A stretch of 64,000 nucleotides of DNA from assembly GCF_016904885.1 (NCBI RefSeq), contig NZ_JADWYI010000001.1:4154001-4218000 (forward strand), in the 5' to 3' direction. Made by a program: the position numbers and the translations under genes. Shown here in pieces: positions 50,957 through 60,918 of this stretch. The notes beneath the pieces were generated by a model. It worked only from the letters and a program-made list of their open reading frames with translations. It was not told the DNA's origin and searched no databases. Source of the DNA: Archangium primigenium. GTDB lineage: Bacteria > Myxococcota > Myxococcia > Myxococcales > Myxococcaceae. Position 1 is the first letter of the stretch. Every line of letters starts with the position of its first letter.

Positions 50957-51865
50957 ATGAGTCCCGCCGCGCTGTCGCCCCTGCTGGAGAAGTTCCGGGT
51001 CCACCTGGTGGACGAGAAGGGCGCGAGCCCCCACACCGTGCGCAACTACTTCATCGATCTGGTGGACTTCGAGCGCTACCTCGTCGAGCGCATGAAGCTC
51101 TCGCTCCTGTCGGCCTCGCACGCGGCCATCCGGGGCTACCTGGGCACGCTCGCCGTGGAGCACGCCCCGGCCAGCCGCGCGCGCCGGCTCGCCAGCATCA
51201 AGAGCTTCTACAAGTACCTGGTGCGTCAGAAGCTCCTGCCCGGCAGCCCGGCCAAGCTCGTCAAGAGCCCCAAGCAGCCCAAGAAGCTGCCCAAGGTGAT
51301 GCCCGTGGACGAGCTGTTCGCGCTGCTCGACGTGCCCTCCCAGGACACGGTGCTGGGGCTGCGCGATCGGGCCATCCTGGAAATCCTCTACGGCGGGGGC
51401 CTGCGCATCAGCGAGCTGTGCGGGTTGGATCTGTTGGACGTGGACCGCCCGGGGCGCATCCTCCGGGTGATGGGCAAGGGCAGCAAGGAGCGCCTGTGCC
51501 CGGTGAACGCGCAGGCCATCCGCGCGCTCGAGGCGTACCTGGCGCGCCGGGACGAGCTCCTGGCCGAGCCGCGCGCGGGCCAGGTGCCGGAGGCCATCTT
51601 CCTCAACCACCGGGGCGGCCGGCTGACGCCGCGCAGCATCGCCCGGCACCTGGACGCGCACGTGCTGGCGTGCGCGCTGCAGCGCAAGGTGAGCCCCCAC
51701 GCCCTGCGCCACTCGTTCGCCACGCACCTGCTCGGGGGAGGGGCGGACATCCGCAGCATCCAGGAGCTGCTCGGCCACGCGAGCCTGTCCACCACCCAGC
51801 GCTATACGCACGTGAGCTGGGAGCAGCTCCAGGCCGTCTACGACGCCGCCCACCCCCGGGCGTGA
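50957..51865 (+). CDS. xerC: tyrosine recombinase XerC/XerD family
   Basis: 302 residues. N-terminal SAM-like core-binding domain ([18 protein letters not shown]), then the catalytic domain with R ([11 protein letters not shown]), K (GKGSKERL), [14 protein letters not shown] and Y (QRYTHVS), a full set. Upstream of hslVU, as in many bacteria (xerC-hslV-hslU or codV-clpQ-clpY), so it is the chromosome dimer resolvase rather than a phage integrase. No dif site is seen here. Confidence 0.92.
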   Translation: MSPAALSPLLEKFRVHLVDEKGASPHTVRNYFIDLVDFERYLVERMKLSLLSASHAAIRGYLGTLAVEHAPASRARRLASIKSFYKYLVRQKLLPGSPAKLVKSPKQPKKLPKVMPVDELFALLDVPSQDTVLGLRDRAILEILYGGGLRISELCGLDLLDVDRPGRILRVMGKGSKERLCPVNAQAIRALEAYLARRDELLAEPRAGQVPEAIFLNHRGGRLTPRSIARHLDAHVLACALQRKVSPHALRHSFATHLLGGGADIRSIQELLGHASLSTTQRYTHVSWEQLQAVYDAAHPRA

Positions 51866-51939
51866 GGCGCCCAACAACCGTCCAGGGAAGCGTGGGAGTG
51901 TCGTGGAAACGCCGGGGCGCGCTTGTTAAACCCGGGGAC

Positions 51940-52467
51940 ATGTTCCATGGCACCACCATCCTCTGTGTGCGCCGCGAGTCGAAGGTCGTCATCGCGGGCG
52001 ACGGTCAGGTCAGTCTCGACAAGACCATCATGAAGAACACGGCGAAGAAGGTCCGCCGTATCGGAGACGGCTCGGTGCTCGCCGGGTTCGCCGGCAGCAC
52101 CGCCGACGCCTTCACGCTCTTCGAGCGCTTCGAGGCCCGGCTCAAGGAGCACCAGAAGAACCTCGCCCGCGCGTGCGTGGAGCTGGGCAAGGACTGGCGC
52201 ACCGACCGCTTCCTGCGCCGGCTGGAGGCGCTGCTCATCGTGGCCGACCGGGAGAAGACCTTCATCCTCTCCGGCGCGGGGGACGTCATCGAGCCGGACC
52301 ACGGCATCGCCGCGGTGGGCAGCGGCGGCTCCTATGCGCTCAGCGCCGCGCGGGCCCTCATGACCCACACCCAGCTGTCCGCGCGCGAGGTGGCCACGCA
52401 CTCCATGCAGATCGCCGCCGACATCTGCGTCTACACCAACTCCAACGTCACCTACGAAGAGCTCTGA
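51940..52467 (+). CDS. hslV: ATP-dependent protease subunit HslV
   Basis: 175 residues from the ATG at 51940. N-terminal nucleophile hydrolase: [22 protein letters not shown]. The family's catalytic Thr lies after a short leader (MFHG then TTIL), so four residues would be removed rather than Met alone. [15 protein letters not shown] is the conserved C-terminal helix. It forms two hexameric rings with HslU. It is followed by hslU 8 bases later. Confidence 0.94.
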   Translation: MFHGTTILCVRRESKVVIAGDGQVSLDKTIMKNTAKKVRRIGDGSVLAGFAGSTADAFTLFERFEARLKEHQKNLARACVELGKDWRTDRFLRRLEALLIVADREKTFILSGAGDVIEPDHGIAAVGSGGSYALSAARALMTHTQLSAREVATHSMQIAADICVYTNSNVTYEEL

Positions 52468-52475
52468 GGGCCGCC

Positions 52476-53876
<1,401 letters not shown>

Positions 53877-53902
53877 CCGTTCCCCCCTAGGAGTGCTCCC
53901 CC

Positions 53903-55156
53903 ATGGCCACCGTGTCTACCCTGAACCCCCTTCAGCCGGAGGCGGCGCGCGCCCCCACGTCCCCGGCCAAGAACGCGCAGTGGATCGACAAGGCGAAGGC
54001 GCACCTGCTGCAGAACTACAAGCAGCAGCCCATCGTGCTCGAGCGGGGGCTGGGCTCGCGCGTGTGGGACGCGGATGGCCGGGAGTACCTGGACCTGCTC
54101 GGTGGCATCGCCACGTGCGGCCTGGGCCACTGCAACCCCGAGGTGGTGGCGGCGGTGCGCGGCCAGCTCGACAAGCTCTGGCACGTGTCCAACGTCTTCT
54201 ACTCGCAGCCGCAGATCGACCTGGCCGCGCGCCTCACCGCGGCGGCGGGCCTGCCGCGCGCCTTCTTCTGCAACTCGGGCGGTGAGGCGAACGAGGCGCT
54301 CATCAAGCTCGCGCGCAAGGTGCAGAAGGACCGGGGCCAGCCGGGCCGCTACGAGCTCATCACCTTCGAGAACTCGTTCCACGGCCGCACGCTGGCCACC
54401 GTCACGGCCACCGGCCAGCCCAAGTACCACAAGGGCTTCGAGCCGCTGCCCGAGGGCTTCACCCACGTGCCCTACGGCGATCTCGACGCCGTGCGCCGCG
54501 CGGTGAGCGAGCGCACCGCGGCCATCCTCGTGGAGCCCATCCAGGGCGAGGGCGGCGTGCGTCAGGCGCCCCCGGGCTTCCTCAAGGCCCTGCGCGCCCT
54601 GTGCGACGAGCACGGGCTGCTCCTGCTCGTGGATGAGATCCAGACCGGCATGGGCCGCACCGGCAAGGTCTTCGCCTACCAGCACGAGGGCATCCTCCCG
54701 GACGCCATCAGCCTGGCCAAGTCGCTCGGCAACGGCATGCCCATTGGCGCCATGCTGTGCACCGAGGAGGCGGGCCAGAGCCTCACGCCGGGCACGCACG
54801 GCTCCACCTTCGGCGGCAACCTCATCGCCGCGGTGGCCGCCAACGTCGTCATCCGCAAGGTGAGCGAGCCGCAGATGCTGCGCGACGTGGCGCAGAAGGG
54901 CGAGTTCTTCCTCGGCCGCCTGCGCGAGCTGCAGGTGCGGCTGCCCACCGTCATCAAGGAGGTGCGCGGCCTGGGCCTGCTGGTGGGCGTGGAGCTCTTC
55001 CAGGACGCCGCCCCCGTCATCTCCAAGTGCCGCGACTTCGGCCTGCTGCTCAACGCCGCGGGCGAGAAGACGCTGCGCTTCGCCCCCGCCTATACGGTGT
55101 CCCACGACGACCTGGACCAGGGCGTGCGCCTGCTGGAGAAGGCCCTGCGCGCCTGA
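53903..55156 (+). CDS. argD: acetylornithine aminotransferase
   Basis: 417 residues. Class III PLP aminotransferase: LDLLGGIATCGLGHCNPEV, CNSGGEANEALIKLAR, ENSFHGRTLATVTATG, the PLP-binding DEIQTGMGRTG, Lys in LAKSLGNGMPIGA, and GSTFGGNLIA. Its closest family is ArgD/acetylornithine transaminase in arginine synthesis; related 4-aminobutyrate enzymes are less likely. It starts 26 bases after hslU and may share its transcript. Confidence 0.88.
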   Translation: MATVSTLNPLQPEAARAPTSPAKNAQWIDKAKAHLLQNYKQQPIVLERGLGSRVWDADGREYLDLLGGIATCGLGHCNPEVVAAVRGQLDKLWHVSNVFYSQPQIDLAARLTAAAGLPRAFFCNSGGEANEALIKLARKVQKDRGQPGRYELITFENSFHGRTLATVTATGQPKYHKGFEPLPEGFTHVPYGDLDAVRRAVSERTAAILVEPIQGEGGVRQAPPGFLKALRALCDEHGLLLLVDEIQTGMGRTGKVFAYQHEGILPDAISLAKSLGNGMPIGAMLCTEEAGQSLTPGTHGSTFGGNLIAAVAANVVIRKVSEPQMLRDVAQKGEFFLGRLRELQVRLPTVIKEVRGLGLLVGVELFQDAAPVISKCRDFGLLLNAAGEKTLRFAPAYTVSHDDLDQGVRLLEKALRA

Positions 55157-55185
55157 GTCATCCCCTCCGTCCCGGGCCGCTCCCG

Positions 55186-55240
55186 AGCCCCGGTGCCGCC
55201 ACGCACGCCCCGCTCACGGGCGTGTCCGCGGGCCGGGGCT
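55186..55240 (+). terminator. nested inverted repeat after argD
   Basis: AGCCCCGG (55186-55193) pairs with CCGGGGCT (55233-55240), and inside it ACGCCC (55205-55210) pairs with GGGCGT (55218-55223). There is no T-run after the outer arm. Possible Rho-assisted terminator of hslVU-argD. Confidence 0.4.
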
Positions 55241-55297
55241 TCGTGTTGCCTGGGGGTCCACGAAATATTCTCAGCCTGCAAAAATCCGCCGAGAACG

Positions 55298-55326
55298 TTG
55301 ACTCCCACAACATGATTCCTTAGGAT
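55298..55326 (+). promoter_or_regulatory. sigma70-type promoter of the DEPLQ-repeat gene
   Basis: -35 TTGACT (55298-55303), 17-base spacer, -10 TAGGAT (55321-55326). Predicted start near 55333 leaves a ~73-base leader before the ATG at 55406. The AT-rich stretch 55261-55290 may help. Confidence 0.55.
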
Positions 55327-55405
55327 GTCAAGAGGCCATCGCGCTTTCCCGGATTTTCCTGTCTCGGGAGGGGTTCGTCCTTGGCGTGAGGCAGGGGGCT
55401 GGGTG

Positions 55406-56104
55406 ATGAAGAGCGATCCTTCGCATTTCGCTGGACTGGCACCCGTGCTCGCCGGGCCCGCCCTGGGCGTGCTCGCCGCGGCGCCGGTGACGCCCTCCCT
55501 GGTGGAGGTGAGCGTCGTGCTGTTGGAGGACGAGGAGTCGCTGCTGGCCGGGGCGACGGCCTCCATGCCGTCCATCACCGACGACGTGCTGGCCTACCTG
55601 GCCGAGTCCGAGCGGGAGTCCGCCGCGGACGAGCCGCTCCAGGACGAGCCGCTCCAGGACGAGCCGCTCCAGGACGAGCCGCTCCAGGACGAGCCGCCCC
55701 GCGAGGTGGACACGCTCCTGGTGGGCGTGGAGGAGTTGCTCGGCCTCGGGGACGTGACGAGCGCCCTGGCACTGCTGCACAAGGCCGAGCGGTGCGCGCC
55801 CGAGGATGGGCGGCTGGCGGTGGCGCGCGTGCGGTGCGAGCAGGTGCAGCGCACGCAGTGGGAGAAGCGGCTGGGGGACACCCGGCAGGTGCCGCTGCTC
55901 AAGCTGCGCATGGCGGAGTTGATGAAGCTCAGCCTGGATGCGCGCATGGGCTTCCTGCTGTCGCGCATCGACGGGCGCACGAGCTACGAGGCGCTCTTCG
56001 CCGTCTCGGGCATGTCGCGGCGGGACACGCTGGGCATCCTGGTCCAGCTGCTGGACCAGGACGTCATCCTCACGCGGGGCGCTAGCGGAACTCGAGTACC
56101 CTGA
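55406..56104 (+). CDS. hypothetical protein with DEPLQ repeats and C-terminal winged-helix-like end
   Basis: 232 residues from the ATG at 55406. Residues ~1-75 are Ala/Val-rich, then four DEPLQ pentapeptides, then a helical TPR-like section (LLGLGDVTSALALLHKAERCAPEDGRL). The last ~60 residues (LSLDARMGFLLSRIDGRTSYEALFAVSGMSRRDTLGIL, partly) resemble the wing-like tail seen in several myxobacterial regulators. Cytosolic. Its 3' end overlaps the convergent lipoprotein gene by 23 bases. Confidence 0.65.
   Translation: MKSDPSHFAGLAPVLAGPALGVLAAAPVTPSLVEVSVVLLEDEESLLAGATASMPSITDDVLAYLAESERESAADEPLQDEPLQDEPLQDEPLQDEPPREVDTLLVGVEELLGLGDVTSALALLHKAERCAPEDGRLAVARVRCEQVQRTQWEKRLGDTRQVPLLKLRMAELMKLSLDARMGFLLSRIDGRTSYEALFAVSGMSRRDTLGILVQLLDQDVILTRGASGTRVP
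55628..55702 (+). repeat. 15-bp tandem repeat coding for DEPLQ
   Basis: GACGAGCCGCTCCAG repeats four times (55628-55687), and a fifth, altered copy (GACGAGCCGCCCCGC) follows. The copies are identical, so slippage or recombination could change their number without a frameshift. Confidence 0.9.
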
Positions 56105-57047
56105 AGGAGTAGCTGGCGGTCGCGCCCGTGGGCGGAGACAGCTCCAGGTAGACCGTGGTGGTGGAGTCCGCGCGGAACTCGATGAAGGCGTTCTGCGCGG
56201 TGCGGAACGGCGTGCGCACGTCCTCGCGGATGTAGGCGGCGAGCGCGGGGATGACGCGGCCGCCCGCCGTGTCGAACTCCACGCGGTAGCCGGCGTTGAG
56301 CGTCACCGGGAAGGAGAAGACGTCCTTGTCCTGGCCGTACTCGAAGGTGCCGGAGAGGGTGCTCGGCGAGGTGCTCCCGCCCGCGCTCGGGGTGAGCCCC
56401 GTGGCCTCGGTGACCGTGTCCCCATGGTCGTCCACCACGGAGGGCGCGAGCGTCAGGGTGTACGCGCCCGTGCCGGGCGAGGGATCCCTCGGGGAGTGGC
56501 TCACGCGCACGTAGTGGGGCGCGCTGAGCCGGGCCTTGAAGCCCAGGCTCACCCGGGGCGAGGTCGTGGCGTCCAGGGCCGTGAGCCACACGCCCTGCGG
56601 ATCGAACACGTCCAGCCGGGGCAAGAGCGAGCCCGCCGAGGCCTCCGCCGTGAGCGTGTAGATGGTGCGCGCGGTGCCGTCGATCTGGAAGAAGTCGTAG
56701 TCGCCCACGGGCTCGATGGTGCGCCCGGTGAGGGCCGAGGCGGTGGCGAGGGGCGCGGCCCGGGCGAGGCAGTCATCCGGCTCGGCCGCGTCGCCCGCGT
56801 GCTCCGGGCAGTTGGCGGCGGACAGGGGCTCGCACGCGCCGTTGGGGCGCAGGATGGTGCCCGCCTTGCACACGCAGCTCGCGCGGCCGTTGTCGTTGAC
56901 GCAGGCCGTCTTGTCCCCCTGGGTACAGGGGTTGGGCTCGCAGGGGTCCACCGGGGCGGGGGGCTCGGTCGTGGACAGACACCCCGCGCCGAGCAGCGCG
57001 GTGAGGCCGAGGAGGGGCAGGGGCGCGAGGGGGTGGCGCGAGGGCAT
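56082..57047 (-). CDS. lipoprotein with EGF-like Cys region and PPC-like domains
   Basis: 321 residues from the ATG at 57047. Lipobox GAGC at ~19-22; then a Cys-rich stretch (PCEPNPCTQGDKTACV, CVCKAGTILRPNGAC) like an EGF module; then two beta-rich domains of the pre-peptidase C-terminal kind (GDYDFFQIDGTARTIYTLTA, KDVFSFPVTLNAGYRVEF). Outer-membrane lipoprotein of unknown partner. Its ATG shares a base with the stop of the upstream SDR gene; its stop lies within the gene on the other strand. Confidence 0.72.
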   Translation of the reverse strand: MPSRHPLAPLPLLGLTALLGAGCLSTTEPPAPVDPCEPNPCTQGDKTACVNDNGRASCVCKAGTILRPNGACEPLSAANCPEHAGDAAEPDDCLARAAPLATASALTGRTIEPVGDYDFFQIDGTARTIYTLTAEASAGSLLPRLDVFDPQGVWLTALDATTSPRVSLGFKARLSAPHYVRVSHSPRDPSPGTGAYTLTLAPSVVDDHGDTVTEATGLTPSAGGSTSPSTLSGTFEYGQDKDVFSFPVTLNAGYRVEFDTAGGRVIPALAAYIREDVRTPFRTAQNAFIEFRADSTTTVYLELSPPTGATASYSFRVLEFR

Positions 57048-58231
57048 CAGCGACTCCGGGGGGGCTCGGCGTCGGAGGGGTCGTCCTCCAGCGGCGGGGG
57101 GCTCAGGTCGAGGGGATCCTCCACCTCGGAGGAGCGCTCGCGGCGCTGGCGGTACTGCTCGCGCACGTAGGCCACGAGCTGATCCAGGTAGGAGGCCAGG
57201 GGCGGGCAGCGGATGCCGGTGCCGTCCAGGAGCTCCAGGGTGTTGTGGCAGTTGTAGATGGCCAGGTGGTTGACGTAGCCGAGCGCGGCGCGCTGGGGCC
57301 GGGCGAGCTTCTCCAGCACGGGCAGCCGCATCATCACGTCCGCGGCGCGCGCCGAGAGGTTGAAGCGGGGCAGCTTCTTGTTGGACTGCTCGGCGATGCG
57401 CTCGTAGACGCGGCGGGCGCTCATGGGGTTGGGGTCCACCAGGTGGAAGGTGCGGCCCACGGCGCGGGGATCGTGCGACAGCGTCCACACGGCCTTCACC
57501 ACGTAGTCCACGGGCACCACGTTGAGCGGGGCCACGCCGTTGCCCGGCAGGGGCATGGGCATGACGAGCGGGCTCGTCACCAGGAGGATGCCCAGGTAGT
57601 AGGGCCCCTCGAACCGGTCGATCTCCCCGGTGCGCGAGTCGCCCACCACGCTGCAGGGGCGGAAGATGGTGATGGGCAGGCTCGCCGCGGCGCGTTGGAT
57701 GCGCTGCTCGGCGTGGAACTTCGTCTCCTCGTATACGTTGCGGAAGGCCTGGCCGCAGTCCAGCTCGTCCTCGGCGATGACGCCCAGCCGATCCCCGGAC
57801 ACGTGGCAGGTGGAGAAGTAGTTGAGGCGCCGCAGGTGCTCGCAGTCGCGCGCCAGCTCCAGCACGTTGCGCGTGCCGTCCACGTTGATGCGCCAGGCCG
57901 TCTCCTTGGGCACGCCCAGGTAGAACACCGCGGCCAGGTGGTAGATGTGCGTCACCCGCGCGCACAGCCGCTGGTACTCCTCGCCGGACAGGCCCAGGTG
58001 CATGTCCACGATGTCGCCGGTGAGCAGCTCCAGCGTGCCGCCCGTGCCCTTGAGCTTGGCGGCGAGCTTCTGGGCCTCCTTGAGGTGCTTGGGCTGCACC
58101 AGGGCATAGACGTGCGCCCGGGGCTCCTCGCGGAGGATGTGCTCGACCAGGCGTTTGCCGATGAAGCCCGGAAAGCCGGTGAGGAAATACGTGCCGGCGG
58201 TGTCCGGGGCTTCCTTGCGCGTGTCACTCAT
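57047..58231 (-). CDS. extended SDR (fatty acyl-CoA reductase-like / NAD-binding 4) protein
   Basis: 394 residues. NAD(P)-binding TGFPGFIGKRL at ~18-28, the active-site YEETK (~167-171), VFYLGVPKETAWRINVDGT, and a C-terminal ~100-residue extension ending in acidic/Pro residues. The NAD-binding 4 family includes fatty acyl-CoA reductases and male-sterility proteins. The substrate is not determined. Ends coupled to the lipoprotein gene. Head-to-tail with coaE, 36 bases apart. Confidence 0.82.
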   Translation of the reverse strand: MSDTRKEAPDTAGTYFLTGFPGFIGKRLVEHILREEPRAHVYALVQPKHLKEAQKLAAKLKGTGGTLELLTGDIVDMHLGLSGEEYQRLCARVTHIYHLAAVFYLGVPKETAWRINVDGTRNVLELARDCEHLRRLNYFSTCHVSGDRLGVIAEDELDCGQAFRNVYEETKFHAEQRIQRAAASLPITIFRPCSVVGDSRTGEIDRFEGPYYLGILLVTSPLVMPMPLPGNGVAPLNVVPVDYVVKAVWTLSHDPRAVGRTFHLVDPNPMSARRVYERIAEQSNKKLPRFNLSARAADVMMRLPVLEKLARPQRAALGYVNHLAIYNCHNTLELLDGTGIRCPPLASYLDQLVAYVREQYRQRRERSSEVEDPLDLSPPPLEDDPSDAEPPRSR

Positions 58232-58267
58232 ATGGGGCGCGCAGCATACCGTGGAACCCGCCGTGGC

Positions 58268-58864
58268 CTAGTCTCGTGCGCGCAACTGATTCCAGACGTC
58301 ACGGACCTGGGCGCGCGTGGACTCCAGGCCCCCCGCGTTGTCCACCACCCAATGCGCGTGCGCGCGCTTGGCGTCCAGGGGGAGCTGGGCCGCGAGCCGG
58401 GCCTCCGCGGCGGCCGCGTCGAGGCCATCCCGTTGCATCAGCCGCTCGCGCTGCACCTCGCGCGGCACCCACACGAGCACCACGCCCGCCATCGTCTCGT
58501 GCAGCCCGCTCTCGATGAGCAGGGGCACGTCGTAGAGCAGTCGCGTCACGCCCGCGTCGGCGAGCGCCTGGGCCTGCTCGAGGAAGCGCTCGCGGATGCG
58601 CGGATGCAGCAGGCCGTTGAGCGCGGCGCGCTCGGCCGGGTCCCCGAAGATGCGCGCCCCGAGCTTCGCCCGATCCAACCGCCCGTCGGGCCCCAGCACG
58701 CCGGGAAAGCGCTCCGCCACGGCCGCGAGGCCCGGCGTGCCCGGCTCCACCACCTCGCGCGCGATGACGTCCGCGTCGAGCACCTCGGCGCCCAGCTCGC
58801 GGAACATCCGGCTCGCGGTGCTCTTGCCCGAGGCGATGCCGCCCGTCAGTCCGTAGACCTTCAC
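58268..58864 (-). CDS. coaE: dephospho-CoA kinase
   Basis: 198 residues. P-loop LTGGIASGKSTASRMF (residues 6-21), DADVIAREV, the lid region RERFLEQAQAL, and a C-terminal helix (VRDVWNQLRARD). It phosphorylates dephospho-CoA in the last step of CoA synthesis. Likely first gene of a short transcript with the SDR and lipoprotein genes. Confidence 0.93.
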   Translation of the reverse strand: MKVYGLTGGIASGKSTASRMFRELGAEVLDADVIAREVVEPGTPGLAAVAERFPGVLGPDGRLDRAKLGARIFGDPAERAALNGLLHPRIRERFLEQAQALADAGVTRLLYDVPLLIESGLHETMAGVVLVWVPREVQRERLMQRDGLDAAAAEARLAAQLPLDAKRAHAHWVVDNAGGLESTRAQVRDVWNQLRARD

Positions 58865-58872
58865 CGGCGGGC

Positions 58873-59337
58873 CTACTTCGTCGCCAGGGCGTTGAAGGTG
58901 AGCGACTGCACCGTCTTGCCGTCCTCGTTGAGGAACACGGCCAGCCCCAGCCGGGAGTAGAAGAGGAAGGTGCGGAACTCGTCCGTCACCTTCTTCTGGT
59001 AGCAGGGCGTGGCGGGGGCCCGGCCGCTCGGGCAGGCCGGACCGTAGGTGTTCTCCACCGACTCCATGTCCACCACGGGGCCGGGGAACACCGAGATGCG
59101 CTCCACCTGCTGGCTGTCCACGTCCACGGTGAACTGCACCTGCTGGGTGCCCTTGATGGCCTTGTCGCCGAAGTAGGCGATCGTCTCCTTGCCGTCCGCC
59201 GTGATGGCACGCGAGGGCTCTCCGAATTTCTTGATGACACTGTCACGCCGGGTCTGGCCGGGTTCGATTCCCTGCCAGGGCTTGGCCACCACGGGCGCGG
59301 CGGCGAGGAGCACGGCGACGAGGGTGAGGGTCTTCAT
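58873..59337 (-). CDS. exported BamE/SmpA-like small protein
   Basis: 154 residues with a signal peptide (MKTLTLVAVLLAAAPVVA). The mature start WQGIEPGQTRRDSVIKKFGEPS matches the 'G-x-T-x-x-x-V-x-x-x-x-G-x-P' helix-turn of BamE/OmlA-type folds. No lipobox, unlike true BamE, so it is a periplasmic relative. Upstream of coaE, 8 bases between. Confidence 0.65.
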   Translation of the reverse strand: MKTLTLVAVLLAAAPVVAKPWQGIEPGQTRRDSVIKKFGEPSRAITADGKETIAYFGDKAIKGTQQVQFTVDVDSQQVERISVFPGPVVDMESVENTYGPACPSGRAPATPCYQKKVTDEFRTFLFYSRLGLAVFLNEDGKTVQSLTFNALATK

Positions 59338-59444
59338 ATCCCTAGGATGTAGCGGATTCCCCGATGTCGGCTCAAGCGCTCAAGGGCTTGTGTTTCCTAC
59401 CCGCGCCTTGCTCGTCCCACATGCGTCTGCTAGTGACCGGACCG

Positions 59445-59948
59445 ATGCGTCCCTCGCGCCCCACGCTGCTGACCCTCGTCGTCGCCCTCGGCCTGTGCGG
59501 TGCCGCAGGGGCGGCGGATTTCCTCGGCCCGGAGAGCTGCAAGGGCTGCCACCCGGCGGCCTATGACGCCTGGACGCAGTCCAAGCACGCCCGGGCGGGC
59601 GACTCGCTCGCCCCCCCGCAGCAGAAGGACGCCCGCTGCCTGTCCTGTCACTCCCCGGACCAGTCGGCGCAGACGGTGTCCCACGTCACGTGCGAGACGT
59701 GCCATGGCGCCGGGCAGCACTACTCCCCCTCGTATGTGATGAAGGACGCGGAGCTGGCGCGGCTGGTGGGTCTGGTGGACCCGTCCGAGAAGTCCTGCCG
59801 CACCTGCCACGACGCCTCGTCCCCATCCCTCAAGCCCTTCAACTTCGTCGAGGCCCTCAAGGCCATCGACCACTGGTCCGCCGAGCGGGCCGGCAACAAG
59901 AACGCCCGGGCGGACAGTGCCGCTCCCGAGGCGTCCAAGAAGAACTAG
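59445..59948 (+). CDS. exported four-haem c-type cytochrome
   Basis: 167 residues; I choose the ATG at 59445, which begins the signal peptide (RPSRPTLLTLVVALGLCGAAGA); 59421 is an alternative. Four CxxCH haem sites: CKGCH, CLSCH, CETCH and CRTCH. The cytochrome c554-like spacing suggests periplasmic electron transfer. No partner oxidoreductase is in view. The stop is 1 base before the engB start codon. Confidence 0.85.
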   Translation: MRPSRPTLLTLVVALGLCGAAGAADFLGPESCKGCHPAAYDAWTQSKHARAGDSLAPPQQKDARCLSCHSPDQSAQTVSHVTCETCHGAGQHYSPSYVMKDAELARLVGLVDPSEKSCRTCHDASSPSLKPFNFVEALKAIDHWSAERAGNKNARADSAAPEASKKN

Positions 59949-59949
59949 C

Positions 59950-60555
59950 GTGATCAAGATCCTCGACGCCCGCTTCCTCACCACGGCGGTGGAGCCCAAG
60001 GGCTACCCCACCAGCCTCGCCCCGGAGATCGCCTTCGTGGGGCGCTCCAACGTGGGCAAGTCGTCCATGATCAACGCCCTCACGGGCCGCAAGAAGCTCG
60101 TGCGGGTGTCCAACACGCCCGGCCGCACCCGCACGCTCAACTTCTTCGACGTGGACGTGGAGCGCGACGGCAAGCCGCACCTGGTGCGCTTCTGCGACCT
60201 GCCCGGCTACGGCTTCGCCAAGGTGAGCAAGACCGAGCGCGCCGAGTGGCAGTCCATGATCACCACCTACCTGGAGAAGCGCCGGGACCTGAAGGTCGTG
60301 GTGAGCATCATCGACGCCGAGGTGGGCCCCACCCCGGACGACTTCCAGACGCTCGACTACCTGCAGGAGTACCGGCGCATCCTCGTGGTGGCCACGAAGA
60401 TCGACCGGCTGCCCAAGGCCAAGCGCAAGCCCCGGCTCTCGGCGCTCGCCGAGCAGCTGTCCCTGCCGCGCGAGGCGGTGCTGGCCTTCTCCGCCACGGA
60501 GAAGATGGGCCTGGACGAGGTGTGGGACGCGCTGCTCGGCAGCGTGAAGGGCTGA
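59950..60555 (+). CDS. engB: ribosome biogenesis GTPase EngB (YihA/YsxC)
   Basis: 201 residues from the GTG at 59950. G1 VGRSNVGKSSMI, G2/G3 NTPGRTRTLNFF and DLPGYGFAKV, G4 TKIDRLPK, G5 SATEKMGL. It binds GTP and helps late assembly of the 50S subunit. Overlap or 1-base spacing with the cytochrome stop suggests one mRNA. Confidence 0.94.
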   Translation: MIKILDARFLTTAVEPKGYPTSLAPEIAFVGRSNVGKSSMINALTGRKKLVRVSNTPGRTRTLNFFDVDVERDGKPHLVRFCDLPGYGFAKVSKTERAEWQSMITTYLEKRRDLKVVVSIIDAEVGPTPDDFQTLDYLQEYRRILVVATKIDRLPKAKRKPRLSALAEQLSLPREAVLAFSATEKMGLDEVWDALLGSVKG

Positions 60556-60609
60556 GCGGAGACGCCCACCCCCGAGTCGCTCACGGGCTCTCGCGACCTC
60601 CCTGCGTTG

Positions 60610-60873
60610 ATGCGGGACGACGCGGGCACGGACCTCTTCGCGGACGTGCTCGCACCCTCGCGTCCCCGAGCCCAGGCGCTGCTCGCGCCGCTGCGGGTGC
60701 TGCCCCTGCGCGTGTCGCTCCGGGAGGACCCGCGCTTCCTCGAGGCGCTGGGCGTCGTGCCCTTCACCGGCGAGGACTTCGGTCCGGTGCGCCACGAACT
60801 CGTCGCGGATGGCGGACCGGACCGGGAGCCGCGCCCGGTGAAACCCGGAGCACGGAGCGTCGGCGGAGGGTGA
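60610..60873 (+). CDS. possible small protein, weakly supported
   Basis: 87 residues from the ATG at 60610. It has an ordered-looking middle (LREDPRFLEALGVVPFTGEDFG) but no clear ribosome binding site, and no family that I know. It might be the remnant of a larger gene. The rest of the 60556-60918 gap shows nothing I can name. Confidence 0.35.
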   Translation: MRDDAGTDLFADVLAPSRPRAQALLAPLRVLPLRVSLREDPRFLEALGVVPFTGEDFGPVRHELVADGGPDREPRPVKPGARSVGGG

Positions 60874-60918
60874 CAGCCGGGGTGGGTATGCTCTCCGCGC
60901 CGGGAGGGAGAGGGACCG

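Noticed and set aside
50957-51865. Tyrosine recombinase as a phage integrase or island marker
   Set aside because: It is upstream of hslVU, has XerC-like length and motifs, and no att repeats, tRNA or phage genes are nearby.
55157-55405. tRNA or small RNA in the gap after argD
   Set aside because: Only a nested hairpin and a promoter can be seen; no cloverleaf or anticodon arm.
60556-60918. Opposite-strand 210-codon frame across the gap before the second TIGR02265 gene
   Set aside because: It is Ser/Arg-rich antisense sequence crossing the end of engB; no family features.
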